Assembly: GCF_035944355.1 (NCBI RefSeq)
Contig: NZ_DASZBH010000004.1
Location: 1-64,000 of the forward strand
From: Frateuria_A sp035944355
GTDB lineage: Bacteria; Pseudomonadota; Gammaproteobacteria; Xanthomonadales; Rhodanobacteraceae
Length of the DNA stretch: 64,000 bases
Reading direction: 5' to 3'
Positions 41,287 through 48,554 of the stretch are shown here, in pieces. Position 1 is the first letter of the stretch. Each line of letters begins with the position of its first letter. The notes under the pieces are model-generated. The model was not told the DNA's origin. It saw only the letters and a program-made list of their open reading frames with translations, and made no database searches. A program made the translations under genes and the position numbers.

Positions 41287-41442
41287 ATGCTGATTACCAT
41301 CCTGGTCATCCTGGTGATTCTCGCGCTGCTCGGCATGCCCACCTGGGGCTACTCGCGTTCGTGGGGCTACGGGCCCAGCGGCGGCCTGGGCCTGATCATC
41401 GTGATCGTGCTGGTGCTCTGGCTGCTGGGCGTGTTCCGCTGA
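41287..41442 (+). CDS. DUF3309-family small membrane protein, 51 aa
   Basis: Two membrane spans, LITILVILVILALLGM and GLGLIIVIVLVLWLLGVF, joined by a Gly/Trp/Tyr-rich loop PTWGYSRSWGYGPSG. That loop between two short helices is the DUF3309 signature. AAGGAG before ATG 41287. Function unknown; family members are often stress-induced. Confidence 0.85.
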   Translation: MLITILVILVILALLGMPTWGYSRSWGYGPSGGLGLIIVIVLVLWLLGVFR

Positions 41443-41536
41443 GGTCTCGGCGCGACTGCCATCCGGCGATCCGTCTCCGGCATGGGTGCGCGGTGCGTGG
41501 GAGAATGGACAGCTTCCACCCACGGCCCCGCATCCC

Positions 41537-42265
41537 ATGCTGGAATTGATCGGCTTCGACGGCGACGACACCCTTTGGCACAGCGAGGGCTACTACCAGG
41601 CGGCCGGCGCCGAATTCGCCGCGATCCTCGGCCGCTATGTCGACGTCGCCGACCGCCACGTGCAGGACAGCATGCTGGCCACCGAACGGCGCAACCTCGG
41701 CCTGTTCGGCTACGGCGCCAAGGGCATGACGCTGTCGATGGTGGAGACGGCCATCGCCATCACCGACGCGCGCATCGACGCGCGCGACATCCACCGCATC
41801 GTGCAGCTGGGCAAGACGGTGCTGGAGCACCCGGTGGAGCTGCTGCCCGGCATCCGCGCCGCGGTCGAGGCGGTCGCCGCCGTGCACGCGATCGTGCTGA
41901 TCACCAAGGGTGACCTGGCGCACCAGGAGAAGAAAGTCGCGCAGTCGGGCCTGGCCGACCTGTTCCACCGCATCGAGATCGTCTCGGAGAAGAACGAGGC
42001 CACCTATCGGCGCGTGCTGGGCGAATTCGGACTGCAGCCGGCGCAGTTCGCGATGGTAGGCAACTCGCTGCGCTCGGACATCGAGCCGGTGCTGGCGATC
42101 GGCGGCTGGGGCGTGCACATGCCCTACCACGTGACCTGGGCCCACGAACTCGAAACCGGCCTGGACGGCCAGGAGCAGCGACTGGTCAGCGTCGACGGGC
42201 CGGCCGGCGTTCCTGCCGCGGTGGCACGGCTGGACGCGCTGGCCGCCACCTCCGTCGCCGCCTGA
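41537..42265 (+). CDS. HAD-family hydrolase
   Basis: 242-residue cytoplasmic phosphatase-type enzyme. Motif I FDGDDTLWH holds the nucleophile Asp, motif II is in VLITKGDL, the motif III Lys is in SEKNEATY, and motif IV is in MVGNSLRSDIEPV. The helical cap sits between motifs I and II. ATG 41537 starts the family sequence. Substrate unknown. The PIN gene begins four bases after its stop, so the two are likely co-transcribed. Confidence 0.9.
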   Translation: MLELIGFDGDDTLWHSEGYYQAAGAEFAAILGRYVDVADRHVQDSMLATERRNLGLFGYGAKGMTLSMVETAIAITDARIDARDIHRIVQLGKTVLEHPVELLPGIRAAVEAVAAVHAIVLITKGDLAHQEKKVAQSGLADLFHRIEIVSEKNEATYRRVLGEFGLQPAQFAMVGNSLRSDIEPVLAIGGWGVHMPYHVTWAHELETGLDGQEQRLVSVDGPAGVPAAVARLDALAATSVAA

Positions 42266-42269
42266 CAGC

Positions 42270-42749
42270 ATGGCCGCAAGCGTGCCGCGCGTGGTGCTGG
42301 ACACCAACGTGTGCCTGGACCTGTTCGTGTTCGACGACCCGCGTTGCGCCGGGATCCGGGCGGCGTTGCGCGAGGGCGCGGTCGAGGCGGTGACCTGTGC
42401 GGCCTGCGAGGACGAGTGGCGCGAAGTGCTGTGCTATCCGCAACTGGCGCTGGAACCCGGCGCGCGCCGCCGCGCCTCGGTCGCGTTCGAGGCTTTGGTG
42501 CGGCGGCTGCCGGTGACGGACCTGGCGGCCGCCGTGCCGCGCTGCGCCGATCCGGACGACCAGAAGTTCCTCGTGCTGGCCGCTTGCGTCGGTGCGCGCT
42601 GGCTGCTCAGCCGTGACCGGGCGCTGCTGGCGCTCAGCCGGCGCAGCCTGCGCCAGTGTGGTTTCGCCGTCGTAGCGCCGCAGGAATGGCCCGCGCCCTT
42701 TGGCCGTCCGGACGCCCTCGGCTACGGGCTGTCGGCAAAGCCCGTGTAG
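42270..42749 (+). CDS. PIN-domain protein (putative toxin-type ribonuclease)
   Basis: 159 residues of the COG1569-like PIN group. The acidic site is complete: VVLDTNVCLDLFV at the start, a central Glu in EDEWREVLCYP, ADPDDQKFLVLAACVGARWL and LLSRDRALL. Such proteins cut RNA and often pair with a small antitoxin. No antitoxin-like gene is adjacent: the upstream neighbour is a HAD hydrolase and the downstream gene is convergent. It may be a solitary nuclease. Confidence 0.85.
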   Translation: MAASVPRVVLDTNVCLDLFVFDDPRCAGIRAALREGAVEAVTCAACEDEWREVLCYPQLALEPGARRRASVAFEALVRRLPVTDLAAAVPRCADPDDQKFLVLAACVGARWLLSRDRALLALSRRSLRQCGFAVVAPQEWPAPFGRPDALGYGLSAKPV

Positions 42750-42985
42750 CCTTCGGGAAAGACCGGCGTGCCGTCGTCCTCCAGCGCCAGCACGGCCGCC
42801 AGGGCGTCGCTGGCGGCCTGTTCGGCGCGGGCCTGTTCGCGGAAGCTGCGGTTCTCGCAGATCGCGTAGTACACGGGGAAGCCGCGTCCCCCGCTCGGCG
42901 TCACCGCGAGCCAGGCGGTGTAGCGCGAGCCTTCGAGGCTCGCGCCGGAGCGGACGAGATAACGGTCGAAGTGGCGCTCGGCCAT
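42722..42985 (-). CDS. Hypothetical small protein, 87 aa
   Basis: MAERHFDRYLVRSGASLEGS, then YTAWLAVTPSGGRGFPVYYA and a helix FREQARAEQAASDALAAVLA, ending PVFPEGYTGFADSP. Beta-strand then helix, cytoplasmic. Overlaps the PIN gene end by 28 bases (convergent). Unknown. Confidence 0.65.
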   Translation of the reverse strand: MAERHFDRYLVRSGASLEGSRYTAWLAVTPSGGRGFPVYYAICENRSFREQARAEQAASDALAAVLALEDDGTPVFPEGYTGFADSP

Positions 42986-43060
42986 GGTCGTCGCTCCAAT
43001 GCGGGAGCCGAAGTATAGCCACTTGCACCATATCCCCCGCGGCGCTGCAATCGGCGCAAG

Positions 43061-43258
43061 GTGAATCGAATGCTGACGCTCTGTCCGGTGACGTGCCCGT
43101 ACTGCGGTGAGCCGATCGAGCTGCTGCTCGATGGATCGGCCGGCGAACAGCGCTATATCGAAGATTGCCCGGTGTGCTGCCGGCCGATCGAAGTGCGCGT
43201 GGCCCTGGATGGTGAGGGCGAGCCGTGGGCGCAGGTCGCCGGCGAGGACGAGGGATGA
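43061..43258 (+). CDS. CPXCG-motif cysteine-rich protein
   Basis: 65 residues, with VTCPYCGEPIELLLDGSAGE, the CPXCG family motif, and DCPVCCRPIEVRVALDGEG, the second Cys pair. It should bind one zinc ion. Function unknown. Start ATG 43061 or 43070. Confidence 0.85.
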   Translation: MNRMLTLCPVTCPYCGEPIELLLDGSAGEQRYIEDCPVCCRPIEVRVALDGEGEPWAQVAGEDEG

Positions 43259-43276
43259 GCCCGCCGGCGGTGGCCC

Positions 43277-43903
43277 TCAGCCCAGTGTGATCCCCTGCTC
43301 CACCAGCGCCTCGCGCGTGCGCGGATCGCTCTGGGCGGTCACCGGGCGGGTGAGCTCCCACAGCATGCACGCGCGAAACCCCAGCGCCAGCGCATCCTGC
43401 GCGGTCCATAGCACGCATACGTCGCGTGCCAGGCCGCCTACGTGCACCTGCGTCACGCCGCGCTCGCGCAGCCAGCCGGCCAGGCCGGTGGGCGGGCGCG
43501 TGCCGCCGGGGCCGTGGTTCTCGCGGAAGGCGCTGTAGGAATCGACCACCGGGTCGGTGCCCTTGCGCACGATCAGGTCCAGCGGCGTCCAGTCCGCCGC
43601 CGGGTGCAGGGCCGCGCCGGGCGTGCCGGCCACGCAGTGCACCGGCCACAGCGTCTGCGGCTGGCCGTGCAGGTTGATCTCCTCGAAAGGCAGGCGGCCG
43701 GGATGGTTGGCGGCGAAGGAAACGTGGCCGCGCGGGTGCCAGTCCTGGGTGGCCACGACGTGCCTATAGCGCCGCGCACGCAGCAAGGCGTCGATGCCCG
43801 GCAGGATCGCGTCGCCCTCATGGCAGGCCAGCGATCCGCCCGGCATGAAATCCGGCTGCACATCGACGAGGATCAGCGCGGTGTCGTGAGGGTAGGGGGC
43901 CAT
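43277..43903 (-). CDS. pncA: Nicotinamidase
   Basis: Hydrolyses nicotinamide to nicotinate in NAD salvage. 208 residues. The catalytic Asp is in LILVDVQPDFMPGGSL, metal-binding residues in ATQDWHPRGHVSF, catalytic Lys in LIVRKGTDP, and nucleophile Cys in GLARDVCVLWTAQDAL. ATG 43903 follows sequence typical of a leader. Length and order match PncA, so identity is solid. Confidence 0.93.
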   Translation of the reverse strand: MAPYPHDTALILVDVQPDFMPGGSLACHEGDAILPGIDALLRARRYRHVVATQDWHPRGHVSFAANHPGRLPFEEINLHGQPQTLWPVHCVAGTPGAALHPAADWTPLDLIVRKGTDPVVDSYSAFRENHGPGGTRPPTGLAGWLRERGVTQVHVGGLARDVCVLWTAQDALALGFRACMLWELTRPVTAQSDPRTREALVEQGITLG

Positions 43904-43991
43904 CGGTACAGTGTAGTTGCCGGGGCGTCGGCATGGCCGCGCGGCGCGTGGGGCGCGGGCATAATGCGCAATCACGCCGACGGATGACTCC

Positions 43992-44360
43992 ATGCACTAC
44001 GACCAATCCTGGATGGGCTACGGCTGGACCGGCGGGCTGGAGGCCGGGGCGATCGCGGCAGGCGCCGGCGCGCTGCTGTTCCTGCTGTTCCGCTGGCGCA
44101 CCCGCGGTACCTGGAGCCATGGCGCGCAGATGGCGTGGGCCTATGTGCTGGGCGTGGCGGTGGCCGCCAGCGGCGACGTGTCGGACCTGTTCTATTTCAA
44201 CTACGCGCGGCTGCAATCGATGCAGCTGCTGCGGGTGAAGCTGGCCGAAGTGCACGATCCGGACGGCCTGGGCACCCGCGTGCTGTGCGAGCTGCTGGGC
44301 GTGGCGGTCGGGGTGGGCCTGGCCTGGTTCGCCAGCGAGTGGGTGGCGCGGCGGCGGTAG
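43992..44360 (+). CDS. Hypothetical membrane protein, 122 aa
   Basis: Three likely spans: GGLEAGAIAAGAGALLFLLF, WAYVLGVAVAASGDVSDLF and LCELLGVAVGVGLAWFASEW, with a basic end VARRR. ATG 43992. Divergent from pncA. No motif indicates function. Confidence 0.7.
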   Translation: MHYDQSWMGYGWTGGLEAGAIAAGAGALLFLLFRWRTRGTWSHGAQMAWAYVLGVAVAASGDVSDLFYFNYARLQSMQLLRVKLAEVHDPDGLGTRVLCELLGVAVGVGLAWFASEWVARRR

Positions 44361-44369
44361 TGGCGCCAC

Positions 44370-45767
44370 TCAGCCGGGCTGCGTCACCGGCCTTTGCGGC
44401 ACCTGTGCAGGTGAGAGCAGCCGCGCGGCAAGCAGCCGCGCCTGCAGCCGGATTTCCGGCATCGCGGTGGATTCCCAGCGCGCGCCGCGCAGCAGGCTGC
44501 CGATGCCGAACAGGCGTGGCCAGGGCTTGCCGTCGTGGCAGAGCTGCCCCTCCAGCGTGGCCTGGCAGCCGAGCCCGAACGGGTCGGGCGTGACGTGGCC
44601 GTTGGTGACCAGCTGGCGCATCAACGGATGGGCGGTGCTGCGCACGTCGGTATCCAGGCCGATGGTCTGGATCGCCAGGTCCGCGGCCAGCCACGTGCAG
44701 GCGCCGGCGCGGCGCAGCTCCAGCCGCACGCGCCCCTGCTCCGGTCGGGCGCCGACCAGGCGCCCGCAGACGCGGCGCAATCGGCCTTCGCGCTCGAGCG
44801 CCTGCACCTGCTGGTGGGCCTGCGGCGGCAGGCGGTGGCGTGCGCGTTCCCACGCCCAGCGCGCGTGGCGCATGAACCGCGCGCGCTCGGCGGCGGGCAG
44901 GGCGTGCCACAGGGACGGTGTATTGGGACGCAGGCTGTCGATCACCACGCGCCAGTCCTCGGTCGCGGCGATCGCCTCGCGCAGCAGGCGCAGCCAGCGG
45001 CTGACCTCGGGTGCGTCGCGCATGGCCTCGACCAGCGCGCCGCCGTCGTCCTCCGGCACGGTGGCCAGCGGCAGGTGGGCCTCGGGCAGGTGGCCGTGGC
45101 GGGAGAAAGCGACGAAGCGCGCATTCGGCCATTGCGCGGCCAGCTCCAGCATCACGTCCATCGCGGTCAGCCCCAGCCCGACCACGGCAACCTCGCGGGG
45201 CGCGGAGTCGGGCGCGGCACGGGCCAGCAGCGTCCAGGGATCGATCACGTAGCGCCCGTCGGCAAGCAGCGCGGGATCGACGCCCGCGAGCGGCCGCACC
45301 GGCAACGCACCGATCGCCAGCACGGCGGCGTCCACGCGCGTGGCGCGCTCGCCCTGGACGATGGTGACGCCGTCCGCTTCCGGCACCATGGCATCGGCCG
45401 CGAACGGCACCACGCGCACGTCGACGCCGCGGTGGCGCGAACGGGCAAGCGCGTGCGCGGCCTCGCCCTCCAGGTATTGCCCGTAGAGCCGGCGCGGCAG
45501 GAAATCGGTGCCGGCAGTCCCGGCGTCGGTGCGCTGGGCGAAATCCAGGAAGCTGCGCGGACTGCCCGCGAGCTTGCCCATCGAGGCGGCGCGCACGTTG
45601 AGCAGGTGCCGCGGCGATTCGGTGCCATAGGCAACGCCGCGTCCCGGCTGCACCGCGCCGCCGGTATACCAGTCCAGGTGCAGCGGTGCGCTGGCGCGCT
45701 CGACCAGCTCGCTGAGCAGGGCCACGGCAGCCGCGCCGCCGCCGATGATGGCGACCCGTCGAAACAT
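44370..45767 (-). CDS. FAD/NAD(P)-binding oxidoreductase
   Basis: 465 residues. N-terminal Rossmann motif VAIIGGGAAAVALLSELVER; the next block GRGVAYGTESPRHLLNVRAA is typical of the NAD_binding_9 (PF13454) group; a second dinucleotide site appears in VAVVGLGLTAMDVMLELAAQ. Probably a flavoenzyme oxidising a small organic substrate. It lies 18 bases after the cupin gene on the same strand, so the two likely form an operon and act in one pathway. ATG 45767. Substrate unknown. Confidence 0.85.
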   Translation of the reverse strand: MFRRVAIIGGGAAAVALLSELVERASAPLHLDWYTGGAVQPGRGVAYGTESPRHLLNVRAASMGKLAGSPRSFLDFAQRTDAGTAGTDFLPRRLYGQYLEGEAAHALARSRHRGVDVRVVPFAADAMVPEADGVTIVQGERATRVDAAVLAIGALPVRPLAGVDPALLADGRYVIDPWTLLARAAPDSAPREVAVVGLGLTAMDVMLELAAQWPNARFVAFSRHGHLPEAHLPLATVPEDDGGALVEAMRDAPEVSRWLRLLREAIAATEDWRVVIDSLRPNTPSLWHALPAAERARFMRHARWAWERARHRLPPQAHQQVQALEREGRLRRVCGRLVGARPEQGRVRLELRRAGACTWLAADLAIQTIGLDTDVRSTAHPLMRQLVTNGHVTPDPFGLGCQATLEGQLCHDGKPWPRLFGIGSLLRGARWESTAMPEIRLQARLLAARLLSPAQVPQRPVTQPG

Positions 45768-45785
45768 GGCGTTCTCCGAGTGGGC

Positions 45786-46358
45786 TCAGCCCGGCAACGG
45801 ACCGGCGATCGCCGGGCGCGCCGGATGCATCCGTTGCGGATTGGAAGGTGCGATTGTCGCGTAGGCAAGTCCGGTACCGGGCGCGCCGCCGAACAGGTGC
45901 AGGCTCAGCGCCGCCGCGCGGCCGGAAAGGTTGCGGCAACGATGCAGCCGCGACTGACCGGCATCGAACCAGATGGCATCGCCCGGGCCGAGCCAGTGAT
46001 GGCCGTGCGCCAGCAGATCGCCGCCGTCGCCCTGGCGGCGCCAGGCTTCGATCTGCAGCGCGCCGTGCAGCGGAATCTCCAGGCCCCAGCGGGCGCCATG
46101 GTCGTGCAGCACCGAAATGTGGTTGGCCGGCCACGCGATCAGCAGCAATTGCAGGTCCTGCCTGCCCGTGCGCAAGGGGCGGATCAGCGGACCGGCGGGC
46201 GTGCGGAGCTTGCCGGCCAGCATGTCGAGGCCGTCCGCATGGCAGCGGACCGCGCTTCCCAGTTCGCGGGCGAGGATGGCCAGGTCGGGGTGCTCACCCT
46301 GGCAGTGCGACAGTGCGATGCGACGCAGCGCCTTCAAGCTTTGCCTGTGGTTGGCCAT
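45786..46358 (-). CDS. Cysteine dioxygenase-like cupin protein
   Basis: 190 residues with the cupin iron site of the CDO family: LLLIAWPANHISVLHDHGAR, where the HDH residues fit two metal histidines, and SRLHRCRNLSGRAAALSLHL with the third. It could oxidise a thiol such as cysteine or a mercapto-acid with molecular oxygen. ATG 46358. First gene of a two-gene operon with the flavoenzyme; sulfur metabolism is a reasonable inference. Confidence 0.8.
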   Translation of the reverse strand: MANHRQSLKALRRIALSHCQGEHPDLAILARELGSAVRCHADGLDMLAGKLRTPAGPLIRPLRTGRQDLQLLLIAWPANHISVLHDHGARWGLEIPLHGALQIEAWRRQGDGGDLLAHGHHWLGPGDAIWFDAGQSRLHRCRNLSGRAAALSLHLFGGAPGTGLAYATIAPSNPQRMHPARPAIAGPLPG

Positions 46359-46437
46359 TGCGTGGAACCGTACGAAAAACGGCGCCCAGTGGAGCATGGG
46401 CGCCGTTAAACGGCCGTAACCCGTCGCTACGCTGCGG

Positions 46438-47112
46438 CTAGAGCTTGCGCAGCTCGAAACTCACCGGCACCCGTGCCCATGCACGGACGGCCCGGCCGCC
46501 CACGCTGGCCGGCTGGAAGCGCCAGGACGCCAGCACCTGCTCGCGGGCACTGCGGTCCAGCAGCGGGTAGCCGCTGCCCCGCTCGACCACCACCTCGACC
46601 GGCTTGCCCGCCTCGTCGACCAGCACGCGCAGCAGCACGGTGCCGTGCATGTGCTGGCGGATGGCCTGCGCGGGGAACGTCAGCGGCGCGCTGCGGTAGG
46701 CCAGGCTGGCCTCGACCGGTTCGGTCGCCACGCCCTCCGGCACGGCACCCGCAGAGGGTGGCAGTAGGGTCGGCGCCCGGACCGGCGGGACAGCCGTGCT
46801 GCCCTCGTCGCTGGCGCGCGGGGAGGAGACGGCCGGCGGCGCGACGGCCGCTGGCCTGACATGGTGCGAAAGCGGCGCGACGTGCAGCGGCGGTGGCGGC
46901 GGCACCGACACCGACACCGGCTTGGGCGGGTCGAGGAAGCGCATGCCCATGGGAGCGCTGGCAAGGTGCGGCGTCGCCATGGGTGGCAGCGGCCGGGTGG
47001 CCGCCACGAACACGGTGAGGTTGATGGCCATCGCCGCGCTCAGCGCGGTGATGCGGGCGAGGTCGGGATGGTGGACGTGTGCACGGGATGAAGCCAGGTG
47101 AGCGGACGACAT
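46438..47112 (-). CDS. tonB: Energy transducer TonB
   Basis: 224 residues. A membrane anchor (LARITALSAAMAINLTVFVA), a Pro/Val-rich periplasmic spacer (FLDPPKPVSVSVPPPPPLHV), and the C-terminal TonB domain (YRSAPLTFPAQAIRQHMHGT, VLLRVLVDEAGKPVEVVVER, LLDRSAREQVLASWRFQPAS). It transmits proton-motive energy from ExbBD (not in the window) to TonB receptors, possibly including the lasso receptor. ATG 47112 follows AGGAGG. Confidence 0.9.
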   Translation of the reverse strand: MSSAHLASSRAHVHHPDLARITALSAAMAINLTVFVAATRPLPPMATPHLASAPMGMRFLDPPKPVSVSVPPPPPLHVAPLSHHVRPAAVAPPAVSSPRASDEGSTAVPPVRAPTLLPPSAGAVPEGVATEPVEASLAYRSAPLTFPAQAIRQHMHGTVLLRVLVDEAGKPVEVVVERGSGYPLLDRSAREQVLASWRFQPASVGGRAVRAWARVPVSFELRKL

Positions 47113-47303
47113 AGGCGATCCTCCTGACGGTGCTTGGCGATGTGGCGCAGGCACGCTGCGTGGCGCAGAGGGGATCGTGCCGGCGCGATCGCAGCCTAGG
47201 CCTGTCGCCGCCGTGCGTGCAAGCGTGGGCCGGGCATTCCGCCGCCGCGATTCTTGCCGCACAATGAGTCGGCGCGGCCAATGGGGGTCGTCGGGAGGCG
47301 GTC

Positions 47304-47744
47304 ATGACGATGTGGAAGCAATGGGGTGTGCTGGCGCTGCTGGTGGGCGGGCTGGGCTTGTTGCCGGGCGCGGCGCGCGCCGGCGAGATCTCCTGCAAGA
47401 TGAGCTTTTCGCTGTCGGGCTGGTCGGTGTTCTACAAGACCGCCAGCGGCAGCGGCACGGTCCGCTGCAGCAATGGCCAGAGCATGCACGTGAAGCTGCG
47501 CGCCAAGGGCGGCGGCCTGACCTTCGGCAAGACGCACATCGACAACGGCATCGGCAAGTTCACCGGCGTCTACGACATCCATGAAGTCCTGGGCCATTAC
47601 GCCAACGCCGAGGCGCACGCCGGCGCGGTCAAGTCGGCCGGCGCGCAGGCACTGACCAAGGGCAACGTCGGCCTGGCGCTGAGCGGCAAGGGCGAGGGCT
47701 GGAACCTCGGGGTGGCGTTCGGCGCGTTCATCATCGAGCAGTAG
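47304..47744 (+). CDS. Hypothetical secreted protein, 146 aa
   Basis: Signal peptide WGVLALLVGGLGLLPGAARA, then a beta-rich body with a cysteine pair (EISCKMSFSLSGWSVFY, GTVRCSNGQSMHVKLRAKGG), GIGKFTGVYDIHEVLGHYAN and C-terminal GVAFGAFIIEQ. Looks like a small periplasmic beta-barrel or jelly-roll protein. ATG 47304 follows GGGAGG. Unknown function. Confidence 0.75.
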   Translation: MTMWKQWGVLALLVGGLGLLPGAARAGEISCKMSFSLSGWSVFYKTASGSGTVRCSNGQSMHVKLRAKGGGLTFGKTHIDNGIGKFTGVYDIHEVLGHYANAEAHAGAVKSAGAQALTKGNVGLALSGKGEGWNLGVAFGAFIIEQ

Positions 47745-47754
47745 CGCCCTGCAA

Positions 47755-47774
47755 ACGGACGTCCGGACGTCCGT
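47755..47774. promoter_or_regulatory. Perfect 20-bp palindrome before the hemolysin III gene
   Basis: ACGGACGTCCGGACGTCCGT is a complete palindrome with no loop, more like a repressor operator than a terminator. A TATGGT -10-like element lies about 20 bases downstream. No TetR-type gene is adjacent, so the binding protein is unknown. Confidence 0.5.
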
Positions 47775-47839
47775 CACAGAAGGCAGTACGCAGGGGTATG
47801 GTAAGGTGGCCGCCCGGTCGCCCTGCCTGGATTCCCGAC

Positions 47840-48505
47840 ATGCCCGCGCCTTCCGCCGCCAGGCCGCCGCGCTACCGCTTCGGCGACGAGCTGGCCGCCA
47901 CGCTGATCCACGGCGTGGGCATCCTGCTCAGCATCGCCGGGCTGGCCACGCTGGTGGCGTTCGCCGCGCTGCACGGCGATGCCAGGGTGGTAGTGGCCTG
48001 TGCGGTGTTCGGCAGCACGCTGATCCTGCTCTACACTGCCTCCACCCTGTACCACGCCATGCCGGGCGAGCTGCCGCGGCGGGTGCTGCGCACGCTGGAC
48101 CACATCGCGATCTTCCTGCTGATCGCCGGCACCTACACCCCGTTCACCCTGATCGCGCTGCCCGGCGCCTGGGGCTGGGGCCTGTTCGGCACGATCTGGG
48201 CGCTGGCGCTGGCCGGCAGCGCACTGGAACTGGGCGTACTGCGGCGGGTGGCCTCCCGCGGGCTCGCGGTCTCGATCTACGTGGCGATGGGCTGGGTCGC
48301 GCTGGTGGCCTTCGAGCCGCTACGAACGCACCTGGCGCCGGGCGGGCTGGTCTTGCTGATTGCCGGCGGCGCGACCTACACGCTGGGCGTGCCGTTCTAT
48401 CTGTGCCGTCGGTTGCCGTTCCACCACGCGGTCTGGCACGCATTCGTGCTGGCCGGCAGCGTGCTGCACTACCTGGCGGTGCTGCTGTATGTGATCCCCG
48501 ATTGA
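47840..48505 (+). CDS. Hemolysin III / PAQR-family membrane protein
   Basis: 221 residues with seven predicted helices. PAQR-type conserved residues: GDELAATLIHGVGILLSIAG (first motif), STLYHAMPGELPRRVLRTLD with His-Asp HIAIFLLIAGTYTP, and HHAVWHAFVLAGSVLHYLAV at the end. Family members (YqfA/HlyIII) are inner-membrane hydrolase-like proteins, usually not real hemolysins. ATG 47840 is chosen over GTG/ATG codons at 47798 because the latter overlap promoter-like sequence. Confidence 0.9.
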   Translation: MPAPSAARPPRYRFGDELAATLIHGVGILLSIAGLATLVAFAALHGDARVVVACAVFGSTLILLYTASTLYHAMPGELPRRVLRTLDHIAIFLLIAGTYTPFTLIALPGAWGWGLFGTIWALALAGSALELGVLRRVASRGLAVSIYVAMGWVALVAFEPLRTHLAPGGLVLLIAGGATYTLGVPFYLCRRLPFHHAVWHAFVLAGSVLHYLAVLLYVIPD

Positions 48506-48510
48506 CCGGC

Positions 48511-48536
48511 GGCCCGCTCCCTCGCGGGAGCGGGCC
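48511..48536. terminator. Terminator between convergent genes
   Basis: GGCCCGCTCCC (48511-48521), loop TCGC, GGGAGCGGGCC (48526-48536): 11-bp perfect stem just after the hemolysin III stop and before the convergent DUF885 gene end. Confidence 0.65.
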
Positions 48537-48554
48537 GGTGGGCCGCGGGCGCGG

